NCBI GenBank assembly: GCA_900548595.1
Contig: URLB01000033.1
Location: 1-16,799, forward strand
From: an uncultured Eubacteriales bacterium
GTDB taxonomy: Bacteria; Bacillota; Clostridia; Lachnospirales; Anaerotignaceae
DNA: 16,799 nt
Direction: 5' to 3'
In this document: in pieces, positions 6,208-14,128 of the stretch
Position numbering within the stretch: the stretch's first letter is position 1
Layout: each line of letters begins with the position of its first letter
Notes under the pieces: model-generated
Told to the model about the DNA's origin: nothing
The model's input: the letters and a program-made list of their open reading frames with translations, nothing else
The model's database searches: none
Translations under genes and position numbers: made by a program

Positions 6208-7140
6208 TTACATTGTAATTCTCGTTCCTGTTTTACCGTTAAGTCCGTCCCTTGCCGTATTCAAATGCGTTATTATTGCCGTTCTTCCCTCTTTGCTTTC
6301 GGCAAAATCAATTGCAGCCTGTACTTTCGGAAGCATTGATCCTTCCGGAAAATGTCCCTCTGAAACATCCTTTTTCATTTGTTCGACAGAAATATTATGA
6401 AGTTCCTTTTGATTAGGTGTATTAAAATTAATCGCAACATTTTCAACAGCCGTCAACATTACAAGGCAGTCTGCGTCCAGTTCCTTTGCCATAAGACAAC
6501 TGGCAAAGTCTTTATCAATTACAGCCCCTACGCCTCTCAAATGATTTCCTTCTGCCCGTGCGACCGGAATACCTCCGCCTCCTGCCGCTATCACAATTGT
6601 CCCTTGCTCTGAAAGTTTTTTTATAACATCGATTTCAACAATTTCTATCGGTTTCGGAGAGGCAATTGTACGCCTATATCCTCTTCCGGAATCCTCTGTA
6701 ACGGTATATCCCAATTGTATAAGTTCGTGAGCCTCTTCCTTTGTCATAAAACGTCCTATAGGCTTAGTCGGTTTAAGAAACGCAGGGTCGTTTCTGTCAA
6801 TAATAACCTGTGTTATAAGCGTACATACACTCTTATTTATTCCCCTGTCAAGAAGTTCTTCTCTAAGGGCGTTTTGCAGGTCATATCCTATGTATCCTTG
6901 GCTCATAGCATCGCACACCGACATAGGAATAACCGGGAGATCCGGCTGAGCTTTGTGAAGCTCTCCCATAGCCACATTAATCATCCCTACCTGAGGTCCG
7001 TTTCCATGGGATATAATAACCGTATTACCGTCCTCTATCAAATCGGCAATTACTTTCACTGTTTTTTTTACATTTATCATCTGCTCGGGCAAAGTGTTCC
7101 CAAGGGCATTGCCTCCGAGAGCTATGACTGTTTTCTTCAT
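6208..7140 (-). CDS. arcC: Carbamate kinase
   Basis: Carbamate kinase transfers phosphate from carbamoyl phosphate to ADP, giving ATP, CO2 and NH3; in fermenters it is the energy-yielding last step. The 310-residue protein has the amino-acid kinase fold: ALGGNALG (7-14), SHGNGPQVG (44-52), CDAMSQGYIGY (76-86), EDSGRGYRRTIASPKP (149-164), AAGGGGIPV (185-193) and GAVIDKDFAS (205-214, with K210 and D211). Length and motifs are normal. AAGGTG 6 nt upstream fixes the ATG at 7140; an in-frame GTG at 7149 lies inside that motif. The gene follows ygeW by about 100 nt on the same strand and ends at the bidirectional terminator. No arginine deiminase or ordinary ornithine carbamoyltransferase is next to it, so carbamoyl phosphate most likely comes from YgeW. 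Confidence 0.95.
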   Translation of the reverse strand: MKKTVIALGGNALGNTLPEQMINVKKTVKVIADLIEDGNTVIISHGNGPQVGMINVAMGELHKAQPDLPVIPMSVCDAMSQGYIGYDLQNALREELLDRGINKSVCTLITQVIIDRNDPAFLKPTKPIGRFMTKEEAHELIQLGYTVTEDSGRGYRRTIASPKPIEIVEIDVIKKLSEQGTIVIAAGGGGIPVARAEGNHLRGVGAVIDKDFASCLMAKELDADCLVMLTAVENVAINFNTPNQKELHNISVEQMKKDVSEGHFPEGSMLPKVQAAIDFAESKEGRTAIITHLNTARDGLNGKTGTRITM

Positions 7141-7146
7141 AAATAT

Positions 7147-7152
7147 CACCTT
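7147..7152 (-). promoter_or_regulatory. Shine-Dalgarno AAGGTG that fixes the arcC start
   Basis: AAGGTG is 6 nt before ATG 7140-7138. The upstream in-frame GTG (7149-7147) is part of this motif, so the shorter start is preferred. Confidence 0.65.
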
Positions 7153-7181
7153 CTTAGTTAAATGCCGACAAAAACATTAAG

Positions 7182-7198
7182 AAGTCGTCGAAGACTTT
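7182..7198 (-). other. Weak hairpin in the ygeW-arcC gap
   Basis: In the roughly 100-nt gap, AAGTC (7182-7186) and GACTT (7193-7197) can pair around a 6-nt loop, extended by one G-U pair. On the minus strand no T run follows. It is too weak to call a terminator; a processing or partial attenuation element is possible. I see no internal promoter that convinces me. Confidence 0.25.
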
Positions 7199-7242
7199 TC
7201 GGTAAACGAAGTTAGACAAGCTATTAATACTTATTTTTTATA

Positions 7243-8433
7243 TCAGTCTTTAAGTCTGTTTGGAGCTTCGCTCAGTTTTCTGAGCATTGCGGCAGGATCC
7301 TTTACTTTTGCCAAGAATATCATGGCTGCTATTATATACGGCTTAAAGCTTGCTTCCTTATAAAGAGGAACCCTGTAACGGTCGAATACAGAAGCCTCGA
7401 CCTCTCCCTCCTCACAGCTTACACCCGATATATCCGCGGGAAGACAATGAAGGTAAAGGGCTTTTCCGTTCTTTGTAAGTTTCATCATTTCCTCTGTACA
7501 TTCCCAGTCTTTATGCTCCGCATTCTGACTCAGTAATCGTTTTTCCAGCGCGTTTATTCCGTCAGTATCGCCTTTAGCATACAAATCCGTTCTTTCTTCC
7601 ATCGCCTTAAACGGAGCCCAGCTTTTAGGGTACACAATATCGGCATCTTTAAAAGCCTCTTCCATACTGTTTGTAACTTTAAAGCTTCCACCTGATTTTT
7701 CCGCATTTTCTTCGGCTGTTTTTATGACATCTTCCATTACTTCATATCCTTCGGGGTGCGCCAAGACTACGTCCATTCCAAACCTTGTCATAAGTCCTAT
7801 TACTCCCTGAGGAACCGAAAGCGGTTTACCGTAAGATGGAGAGTAAGCCCATGTCATGGCTATCTTTTTACCCTTAAGATTTTCCGCACCTCCGAATTCA
7901 TGTATCAAATGAAGCGTATCTGCCATTACCTGTGTGGGGTGATCTATATCGCACTGAAGATTTACCAGTGTAGGACGCTGTTCCAGAACCCCGTTTTCGT
8001 AGCCTTCCTGAACCGCAGAAGAAAAGTCGTGCATGTATTTATTACCTTTTCCTATATACATATCGTCTCTTATTCCTACTGTGTCAGCCATAAAAGATAC
8101 CATATTTGCAGTCTCTCTTAGAGTTTCACCATGCGCTATCTGCGATTTATTTTCATCAAGATCCTGCACTTCCAGACCAAGGAGATTACATGCGGAAGCA
8201 TATGAAAAACGTGTTCTTGTGGAGTTGTCTCTGAAAATAGAAATTCCCAGACCGCTTTCGAATATTTTTGTGGACTTATTATTTTTTCTTAACTCTCTCA
8301 GTGCGTCCGCTACAGTAAATACCGCCTCTATCTCGTCATCTGTTTTCTCCCATGTAAGGAAAAAATCATTCATATACATATTTTTAAAATCAAGTTTTTG
8401 TAATTTATCTATATATTTACTAATTTCGTCCAC
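7243..8433 (-). CDS. ygeW: YgeW, knotted carbamoyltransferase of the aspartate/ornithine transcarbamylase superfamily
   Basis: A 396-residue protein, the same length as E. coli YgeW and recognisably alike along its whole length. Carbamoyl-phosphate binding is shown by SIFRDNSTRTRFSYAS (65-80, STRTR at 71-75) and by the HPTQ motif in QCDIDHPTQVMAD (160-172). MTWAYSPSYGKPLSVPQG (193-210), YPKSWAPFKAMEER (268-281) and HCLPADISGVSC (329-340) are typical of YgeW and differ from ArgF. E. coli YgeW is a knotted transcarbamylase; work on anaerobic purine breakdown proposes that it acts on ureido intermediates such as 2,3-diureidopropionate, releasing carbamoyl phosphate. With arcC downstream and ygeY upstream the catabolic direction is likely; the exact substrate is inferred. 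Start is GTG at 8433, with GGGGG about 8 nt upstream. The gap from ygeY is 17 nt. Confidence 0.93.
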   Translation of the reverse strand: MDEISKYIDKLQKLDFKNMYMNDFFLTWEKTDDEIEAVFTVADALRELRKNNKSTKIFESGLGISIFRDNSTRTRFSYASACNLLGLEVQDLDENKSQIAHGETLRETANMVSFMADTVGIRDDMYIGKGNKYMHDFSSAVQEGYENGVLEQRPTLVNLQCDIDHPTQVMADTLHLIHEFGGAENLKGKKIAMTWAYSPSYGKPLSVPQGVIGLMTRFGMDVVLAHPEGYEVMEDVIKTAEENAEKSGGSFKVTNSMEEAFKDADIVYPKSWAPFKAMEERTDLYAKGDTDGINALEKRLLSQNAEHKDWECTEEMMKLTKNGKALYLHCLPADISGVSCEEGEVEASVFDRYRVPLYKEASFKPYIIAAMIFLAKVKDPAAMLRKLSEAPNRLKD

Positions 8434-8450
8434 TTAATATACCCCCTTAC

Positions 8451-9644
8451 TTATCCTTTATACATCATCGGTACTGCCGCATATACGGCCGCACAGTTTA
8501 TAAGATCCTGTTTCCATGTTTTCTCATTGGGAGCATGTGCCTCCTTCTCTTTGCCCGGTCCGAAACCGATACAAGGTATCCCAAAACGTCCCATTATAGA
8601 AACCCCGTTTGTTGAAAAAGTCCATTTATCAACTCTCGGTTCTCCCACAGTATTTCTATGCGCTTCAACAACAGCCTTACATGCAGGATGATCTTCCGGA
8701 ATAACCCATGTAGGGAAGAACGCCTCCGTAGGATATGTCAGTCCTTTCCAGCTTTCCCTTGCGTAATCATACATAGTTACTTCGGCATTATATTTTTTAA
8801 CCGCCGGCAAAGCTTTTATCTCATCAAGGGCAGTAATATATGTTTCTCCGTCGGTAAGTCTTCTGTCTATTGATATAGCGCACATGTCTGCAACTGCGCA
8901 TCGTGAAGGCGAATTAAAGAATATCTGAGATACGGCAAGAGTTCCTTTTCCGAGAAATTCATCATAATGAAGTCTTTCATTAAGCGCCTTTACCTCTCCT
9001 ATTATTTCCGCCATTTTATAAATAGCGTTGTCCCCTCTTTCGGGAGCAGAGCCATGACAGCTTACGCCCTGTACTTGAACGCGTATTTCCATACGTCCTC
9101 TCTGTCCTCTGTATATACCGTTATCCGTCGGTTCTGTAATAACAACAAATTCCGGTTTTATTTTATCCTCATTTACAATATACTGCCAGCAAAGACCGTC
9201 GCAGTCTTCTTCCTGAACAGTTCCCGTAACAAGCACTGTAACATTGTTAGGTATAATGTCAAGATCCTTCATAATTTTTGCGCCGTATACCGAACTTACA
9301 ATGCCTCCAAGCTGGTCGGAAGCTCCTCTGCCACCTATTTCTGTCTCTGTTTCATAACCTTCATACGGGTCAAATTTCCAGTTTAATATTTCTCCTATTC
9401 CGACTGTGTCTATGTGGGCGTCAAATGCGATTATTTTTTCACCGTTTCCCATATAGCCGAGTATATTTCCCATAGGGTCGATTTCAACCTTATCAAATCC
9501 TACGTCTTTCATTTCCCGTTCAATTCGTTTTATGACTTTTTCTTCTCCGCAGCTTTCACCCGGAATAGCGATTAATTCCCTCAAAAATTTCGTCATCTGA
9601 GGAAGATAACCTTTAGCGGCAACATTGATTTTTTCAAAATTCAT
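8451..9644 (-). CDS. ygeY: YgeY family M20 metallohydrolase
   Basis: A 397-residue zinc amidohydrolase of peptidase family M20, subgroup YgeY (often named putative selenium metabolism hydrolase because of its genomic company). Metal and catalytic residues are in place: DAHIDT (75-80, H77 and D79), GRGASDQLGG (105-114, D110 as bridging ligand), QEEDCDG (144-150, with E145 or E146 the catalytic base), ITEPTDNG (169-176, E171) and HAPNE near the end (H370). A dimerisation domain lies between (about 180-300). Relatives split amide or ureido bonds; in the ygeXYW context a carbamoylated or acylated diaminopropionate-type substrate has been suggested, not shown here. GGGAGG is 8 nt before the ATG. 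Only one base separates it from the upstream regulator stop, so translation is coupled. Confidence 0.92.
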   Translation of the reverse strand: MNFEKINVAAKGYLPQMTKFLRELIAIPGESCGEEKVIKRIEREMKDVGFDKVEIDPMGNILGYMGNGEKIIAFDAHIDTVGIGEILNWKFDPYEGYETETEIGGRGASDQLGGIVSSVYGAKIMKDLDIIPNNVTVLVTGTVQEEDCDGLCWQYIVNEDKIKPEFVVITEPTDNGIYRGQRGRMEIRVQVQGVSCHGSAPERGDNAIYKMAEIIGEVKALNERLHYDEFLGKGTLAVSQIFFNSPSRCAVADMCAISIDRRLTDGETYITALDEIKALPAVKKYNAEVTMYDYARESWKGLTYPTEAFFPTWVIPEDHPACKAVVEAHRNTVGEPRVDKWTFSTNGVSIMGRFGIPCIGFGPGKEKEAHAPNEKTWKQDLINCAAVYAAVPMMYKG

Positions 9645-9645
9645 A

Positions 9646-10296
9646 TTATATTCCTCCCGTCTTCTTTTTTCCCATGTCTATATAGTTATAAAGTGTAAAT
9701 TTCGATATATTAAAATATGCGGCAACTTTATCACCCGACTTCGTAATCAAAAATGCTCCCGATTCGTTAAGGAAATTAATGGCTTTGATTTTGTCATCCT
9801 TTGTCATAAGCGCAACAGGTTTTCCTATCAGTTTTACAGACTGCTCTATAAGGTCATCTAAAAGCATTTCTACATTTGATGTGCTTTTTGCAATGTCTTT
9901 TTTTGATTCGACATTCCCTGTAAAAGAATGAAGGGCATTTTCGGCCATAACAAGATATGTAATATCATAATTTATTGAAAATACACCCTCTATAACTCCA
10001 CTGTCATTTCTTATATATATTGTAGAAGACCTCAAAATTTTACCGTCTGCCGTTTTTGTAATATATGAAACATGATCTTCCAAACATTCTTCATCCATAA
10101 CCGCGTCTAAAACTGCCTGAGACGGTCCATCCCCTATTTTACGTCCTGTTACATGTCCGTTATCTATTGAAACAATAGTGCTTGGCATATCTCCACCGTG
10201 ATTTATATCATGAATTACTATTTCACAGTTTTCTCCGAATTGAGCAGCTAATCCATGGCTTAAACGGGTAAGAAAATCCAACATTTTTTTATCCAT
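9646..10296 (-). CDS. YheO/DauR-type transcriptional regulator (PAS-like + HTH)
   Basis: A 216-residue regulator. Residues 5-115 match the YheO-like PAS domain (start LDFLTRLSHGLAAQFGENCE; IVIHDINH at 27-34; TIYIRNDSGVIEGVFSINYD at 92-111). A charged linker leads to the C-terminal HTH (about 165-207: DKIKAINFLNESGAFLITKS, then VAAYFNISKFTLYNYI). It resembles E. coli YheO and DauR, the latter a regulator of D-arginine catabolism. It is the first gene of the operon with ygeY, ygeW and arcC and likely senses a pathway intermediate through the PAS domain. Whether it activates or represses is not visible. AGGAGG lies 9 nt before the ATG; one base separates its stop from the ygeY start. Confidence 0.9.
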   Translation of the reverse strand: MDKKMLDFLTRLSHGLAAQFGENCEIVIHDINHGGDMPSTIVSIDNGHVTGRKIGDGPSQAVLDAVMDEECLEDHVSYITKTADGKILRSSTIYIRNDSGVIEGVFSINYDITYLVMAENALHSFTGNVESKKDIAKSTSNVEMLLDDLIEQSVKLIGKPVALMTKDDKIKAINFLNESGAFLITKSGDKVAAYFNISKFTLYNYIDMGKKKTGGI

Positions 10297-10326
10297 AGCC
10301 GTTTTCCTCCTGTTTGTTATAGTTTT

Positions 10327-10354
10327 ATAATACCATATACTTATTTAAAATCAA
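10327..10354 (-). promoter_or_regulatory. Promoter of the regulator-ygeY-ygeW-arcC operon
   Basis: TTGATT at 10349-10354 and an extended -10 (TGG TATTAT, hexamer at 10327-10332) on the minus strand are 16 nt apart. Transcription would begin about 30 nt before the regulator's ATG. It is the only promoter I see for the four genes. Confidence 0.6.
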
Positions 10355-10484
10355 TATATTTTTAGAATATCAAAAAAAAATTTAGACTATGTTTTTATTT
10401 GATAATTAAGGAAATTTTTAGCTGTTAAAATTTGTGTGTGTTTTATATCATTTTTCGAGTTCAAAAGCATATTCACAATTTGCC

Positions 10485-10514
10485 TTTGCATTTTATGACA
10501 GATTATTTTATAAT
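10485..10514 (+). promoter_or_regulatory. Promoter of the SpoIID-like-queA unit
   Basis: TTTGCA at 10485-10490 and a perfect TATAAT at 10509-10514, 18 nt apart, give a leader of about 27 nt before the GTG start. The remaining divergent gap (about 10355-10484) is AT-rich; I see no riboswitch or clear operator in it. Confidence 0.65.
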
Positions 10515-10547
10515 AAAGGCTAATATAAGAAAGAAAGGAATGATACC

Positions 10548-12200
10548 GTGAGATTTTTTAAAAAATTTGTAGCGGCGCTTACAGGCGTGTCAATATTTCT
10601 TGCCGGCTCTGCGGTAAGCGTATCGGCTGAAGAACTTCCGGAATATATACGCGTCGGTCTCAGAATGAGCTATGAAGAAAAATCGGCCATTTCAATAGAA
10701 TCGAAAAATATAAAACTTGTCAGAAGCGATGACGGCATAACAAGTCCTCTTCTTAATGAGACAATGGCTGAATTTACCTCATCCGACGGTTTTACGGTAA
10801 GAGTCGGTTTAAGCTATCAGGTTGCGGTTCCAATTGACGCCGATTCTTATGATGAGGCTCTTAACGAAGCAAACTCATACATATCCGACGGATACGCAAA
10901 CGCCGTTCCAGGATATTATAAAAACAATTTGGCAGTTATAATATACGGATATTCCGATATGTCGTCGGCAAACTCCGCAGCGTCATCTCTTAACGGCATA
11001 GCCCTTTCTCCCAATGACGTTATTATTTTGGATATGGGTGGAAATCCTATACTCCTTATTTCAAATTCCGACGCTTATTTTATGGGTGATAGCGGAAGTG
11101 TTCCAGTTGTAGATTTAGGCGCAAGATCCTACAGAGGTATAATAGACTTTATGCAAAATGACAACGGCACAATTACCGCTGTAAATATATTGGATCTTGA
11201 AGAATATCTTTACGGTGTAGTTGCTTCGGAAATCCCGTCAAGCTATGCTTTTGAGTCTATAAAGGCTCAGGCATGTGCAGCAAGAACCTATGCATTATAT
11301 AAGTGGAATCGCCAATCAGATGTCGGTTTTGATATATGCGATTCTACTCACTGTCAGGCATATATGGGTTATGATTACGAAAGCGACACAACAAACCGTG
11401 CTGTTGACGAAACCGAAGGAGAATTAATATACTACAATGGCAAACCTATTGAAGCTTTGTTCTTCTCATCAAGCGGAGGATATACAGAAGACGCGGTTAA
11501 TGTCTGGGGTACAGATGTTGCATATTTAAAAGCCGTTGATGACAGTCAGGAAGTAAACTGCCCTAAGTGGACAAGAACGTTAACTTTATCAGATCTCGAT
11601 AAGCTTATTGCCGTTAACGGTTACAACATCGGTTCCGCAACAGGCATGAGAATAACAATTGATAATAAAACCAACCGCGTTCAAAAGCTTGAGATTTTGG
11701 GCTCAAAAGGAACAAAAACAATAACCCTTGAAGCATGCAGGACTGTTTTAGGATCTATAGGAGACTCATTTAACAGTAGAAATTATACTATTACAAACGG
11801 TGATGTATCAGGCGGCTCTACATCGTCAAGCAATAAAATCGGAACTTTTGTATACGGTCCTATTAAAGATTTTAAAGTAGGAAAAAATTATGTTATAGGT
11901 TCTGACTGTGCTGTTGTTTATTCTACTGCAAACGGAGTAAAGGCTGTAGGTTACGACGGAAAAGAAGTTGATACTGATGATATTACAGGTTTTGACATTG
12001 ATAAAACTCAAGCTTCAGGGTCTTCTTCAAAAGACGGTACAACCGTTATAACTTCCTCAGGACCTACAATAGAAATAACAGGTTACGGAATAGGACACGG
12101 TGTCGGTATGAGCCAGATGGGCGCCAACGGTATGGCTCAGAACGGAGCTACATATAAAGAAATATTAAAACATTATTATACAGGTGTAACAGTAAAATAA
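10548..12200 (+). CDS. SpoIID/LytB-domain cell-wall protein (secreted)
   Basis: A 550-residue exported protein. A basic start and hydrophobic core end near SVSAEE (signal peptide about 1-27, AxA-like site). Residues 82-150 look like a SPOR-type peptidoglycan-binding region with an aromatic/Gly-rich repeat. The SpoIID domain follows: LDLEEYLYGVVASEIPSSYA (215-234), whose E228 is the expected catalytic glutamate, then KAQACAARTYALYKW (239-253) and CDSTHCQAY (264-272, a Cys/His set that may bind zinc as in clostridial SpoIID), FFSSSGGYTEDAVNVWG (305-321), and a C-terminal GYGIGHGVGMSQMGANGMAQ block. SpoIID is a lytic transglycosylase acting on denuded glycan during engulfment. A Ser/Gly-flanked insert (about 424-510) splits the last block from the core. 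GTG start, with AAAGGA 8 nt upstream. It could be a vegetative paralogue rather than true SpoIID. Confidence 0.9.
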   Translation: MRFFKKFVAALTGVSIFLAGSAVSVSAEELPEYIRVGLRMSYEEKSAISIESKNIKLVRSDDGITSPLLNETMAEFTSSDGFTVRVGLSYQVAVPIDADSYDEALNEANSYISDGYANAVPGYYKNNLAVIIYGYSDMSSANSAASSLNGIALSPNDVIILDMGGNPILLISNSDAYFMGDSGSVPVVDLGARSYRGIIDFMQNDNGTITAVNILDLEEYLYGVVASEIPSSYAFESIKAQACAARTYALYKWNRQSDVGFDICDSTHCQAYMGYDYESDTTNRAVDETEGELIYYNGKPIEALFFSSSGGYTEDAVNVWGTDVAYLKAVDDSQEVNCPKWTRTLTLSDLDKLIAVNGYNIGSATGMRITIDNKTNRVQKLEILGSKGTKTITLEACRTVLGSIGDSFNSRNYTITNGDVSGGSTSSSNKIGTFVYGPIKDFKVGKNYVIGSDCAVVYSTANGVKAVGYDGKEVDTDDITGFDIDKTQASGSSSKDGTTVITSSGPTIEITGYGIGHGVGMSQMGANGMAQNGATYKEILKHYYTGVTVK

Positions 12201-12215
12201 AATTGGAGAATTAAA

Positions 12216-13241
12216 ATGAAAACTAGCGATTTTTATTATAATCTTCCCGAAGAACTGATAGCTCAAGAACCGTTAAAAGACAGAGCCTCTTCAAGGCTTC
12301 TTGTTCTTGACAAAAATACAGGGGAAATTGAACATAAAATATTTAAAAACATAGTAGATTACCTTAAAAAAGGCGATTGCCTTGTAATCAATGATACTAA
12401 AGTAATGCCTGCGCGATTAATCGGAGCAAGAAAAAACACGGGAGCCAGAGTTGAAATTCTTCTTCTGGTTCGTAAAGATCTTGATACATGGGAAGTACTT
12501 ACATATCCGGGCAAAAAGGCTAAACCCGGCGATATAATAACATTCGGCGACGGTAGACTGGAAGCGGAAATACTTGATGTCATTGAAGGCGGAAACAGAA
12601 TTGTTAAATTCCATTATGACGGAGTATTTGAAACTATTCTTGACGAGCTTGGCGAAATGCCTCTTCCTCCTTATATAACGCATAAGCTTGAGGATAAAAA
12701 CAGGTATCAGACAGTATATGCCGTTCACGAAGGTTCCGCCGCAGCGCCTACGGCAGGTCTGCATTTTACAACCGAACTTCTTGAGCAAATCAAAAATATG
12801 GGTGTTGAAATAGCCCATGTTACACTCCATGTAGGTCTCGGTACTTTCCGTCCTGTAAAGGTAGACGATGTTTCAAATCACGAAATGCACTCTGAGTACT
12901 ATATTGTCGAACAGGAAGAGGCAGACAAAATCAACAATGCCAAGAAAAACGGCGGGCGTATAATTTCCGTCGGAACGACAAGCACACGCACTCTTGAATC
13001 TGTAACAGATGAAAACGGTATCGTTCATGCAGGAAGTGGATGGACAAAAATATTTATTTATCCCGGTTATAAGTTTAAAATAATCGATTGTTTAATTACA
13101 AATTTCCACTTGCCTGAGTCAACGCTTATTATGCTTGTTGCGGCGCTTGTAGGAAAAGACAGAATACTTGATACATATAAAACAGCCGTTCAGGAAAAAT
13201 ACAGGTTTTTCTCTTTCGGAGACGCTATGTTTATCAAATAA
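12216..13241 (+). CDS. queA: S-adenosylmethionine:tRNA ribosyltransferase-isomerase
   Basis: QueA transfers and isomerises the ribosyl moiety of SAM onto 7-aminomethyl-7-deazaguanine in tRNA, giving epoxyqueuosine at wobble position 34 of GUN-anticodon tRNAs. The 341-residue protein is full length: FYYNLPEELIAQEPLKDRAS (6-25), VINDTKVMPARLIG (57-70), GEMPLPPYI (146-154), RYQTVYAVHEGSAAAPTAGL (163-182), HVGLGTFRPV (205-214), GTTSTRTLES and NFHLPESTLIMLVAAL. TTGGAG is about 7 nt before the ATG. It begins 15 nt after the SpoIID-like stop and is co-transcribed. In many clostridia this pair is followed by tgt and yajC; here a terminator follows at once, so tgt must be elsewhere. Confidence 0.97.
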   Translation: MKTSDFYYNLPEELIAQEPLKDRASSRLLVLDKNTGEIEHKIFKNIVDYLKKGDCLVINDTKVMPARLIGARKNTGARVEILLLVRKDLDTWEVLTYPGKKAKPGDIITFGDGRLEAEILDVIEGGNRIVKFHYDGVFETILDELGEMPLPPYITHKLEDKNRYQTVYAVHEGSAAAPTAGLHFTTELLEQIKNMGVEIAHVTLHVGLGTFRPVKVDDVSNHEMHSEYYIVEQEEADKINNAKKNGGRIISVGTTSTRTLESVTDENGIVHAGSGWTKIFIYPGYKFKIIDCLITNFHLPESTLIMLVAALVGKDRILDTYKTAVQEKYRFFSFGDAMFIK

Positions 13242-13245
13242 TAGG

Positions 13246-13310
13246 TTTGTAATCTGTTCTTACAAATAAACCCCTCTGTATGCATTTAATCGCACGGAGG
13301 GGTTCTCTTT
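13246..13310. terminator. Terminator between queA and the VanZ gene, with a small upstream hairpin
   Basis: An 11-bp stem with one G-U pair (AACCCCTCTGT 13269-13279 with ACGGAGGGGTT 13294-13304) and a 14-nt loop is followed by CTCTTTAT on the plus strand. Read on the minus strand the stem is followed by TATTTGT, so it may also end the VanZ transcript. Just before it a perfect 7-bp hairpin (TTTGTAA 13246-13252, TTACAAA 13260-13266) begins 4 nt after the queA stop. Confidence 0.85.
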
Positions 13311-13346
13311 ATATTAATATTAACTTTCAATAAAAGTTTTTATATT

Positions 13347-13940
13347 TTATAATAATACAGACCATAAAATCGATGAAATAAAAGGTTGTAATAAAACCAT
13401 AACCAATATGACAATACCTACAATAAAATATAAATCTCTGCTGTCAGAATCAAATTCAGAACATGCTGTAAATTTTGCCGTCATAGTCTTAGCTATTAAA
13501 TATCCTATCATCGCTCCCGTTGTATTCGTTATAATATCATTAATGTCTGTTGTCCTGTAAGTAAAAATCTGTGCAATCTCTATTACAGCGCTCATACACA
13601 GAGCCGCCTTAACAAGAGACTTTTTATTTCTAAACTTTTTCCACAGCAAAGATAAAAAAATGCCAAACGGAACAAATAAAATAACATTTAAGCATGCATT
13701 AACAAAGTCTGGTATTATATATACTATCGGAATAATATTTATTGTAAAATCAACGCTAAATTCTTTCACATTAGGGAACCCAACAAGCGCAAGCATTGCC
13801 GATAAATAAAGTCCAAACAAAAAATATATAAATGTTCTTTTTATATTTTTAACAGCAAATTTACCATACACACTAAATATCGGTATTATAAAAATCGAAG
13901 CTGCTGACATCTCTATAACGGCACTGAAAATCCTGTTCAT
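13347..13940 (-). CDS. VanZ family membrane protein
   Basis: A 197-residue membrane protein with five predicted hydrophobic segments (about 8-25, 36-54, 68-100 including a re-entrant stretch, 108-120, 138-153, and a last one at 170-190). The VanZ signature is visible: NVILFVPFGIFLSLLW (85-100), then EIAQIFTYRTTDINDIITNT (121-140), with the conserved E, Q, R and two D residues, followed by TGAMIGYLIA. VanZ of Enterococcus gives low-level teicoplanin resistance; most family members are chromosomal with unknown roles, so this is no evidence for antibiotic resistance, and no van genes are nearby. The ATG at 13940 is chosen because GGAGGG lies 7 nt upstream; the frame extends to 13991 without such a signal. 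I see no convincing promoter. Confidence 0.85.
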   Translation of the reverse strand: MNRIFSAVIEMSAASIFIIPIFSVYGKFAVKNIKRTFIYFLFGLYLSAMLALVGFPNVKEFSVDFTINIIPIVYIIPDFVNACLNVILFVPFGIFLSLLWKKFRNKKSLVKAALCMSAVIEIAQIFTYRTTDINDIITNTTGAMIGYLIAKTMTAKFTACSEFDSDSRDLYFIVGIVILVMVLLQPFISSILWSVLL

Positions 13941-13947
13941 GTTGTTT

Positions 13948-13953
13948 CCCTCC
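13948..13953 (-). promoter_or_regulatory. Shine-Dalgarno GGAGGG that fixes the VanZ start
   Basis: GGAGGG lies 7 nt before ATG 13940-13938 on the minus strand and inside the longer open frame that starts at 13991, which argues for the shorter protein. Confidence 0.7.
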
Positions 13954-14090
13954 AACATATTTCTAAAATAATTTTTATAAAAGCTTATCATAAATATCTG
14001 CCTTATACTACCTATTTAAGATTTCTTTAAAAGTCAAAACTTTATCTTAAACTTTTTGTATGAATAAGTTTTTTATAAAATTGTACCATA

Positions 14091-14117
14091 TAAAAAGCCG
14101 TACTTTATCAGTACGGC
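14091..14117 (-). terminator. Rho-independent terminator of the methionine gamma-lyase gene
   Basis: On the minus strand GCCGTACT (14117-14110), loop GATAA, AGTACGGC (14104-14097), then TTTTTA. The 8-bp perfect stem with a T run lies 12 nt after the stop codon. Confidence 0.9.
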
Positions 14118-14128
14118 CTTCATGTTTA

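Noticed and set aside
7243..8433. Ornithine carbamoyltransferase of an arginine deiminase operon (arcB with arcC)
   Set aside because: The YPKSWAP, HPTQVMAD and HCLPADISGVSC blocks, the 396-residue length and the ygeY neighbour mark YgeW; no arcA or arcD is present.
10380..10440. AT-rich inverted repeat AAATTTTTA/TAAAATTT as an operator of the PAS regulator
   Set aside because: It is simple AT sequence with a bulge, as expected by chance in this composition; there is no second copy near the operon promoter.
13347..13940. Glycopeptide resistance gene because of VanZ similarity
   Set aside because: No other van genes are nearby, and VanZ-family proteins are common chromosomal membrane proteins of unknown role.
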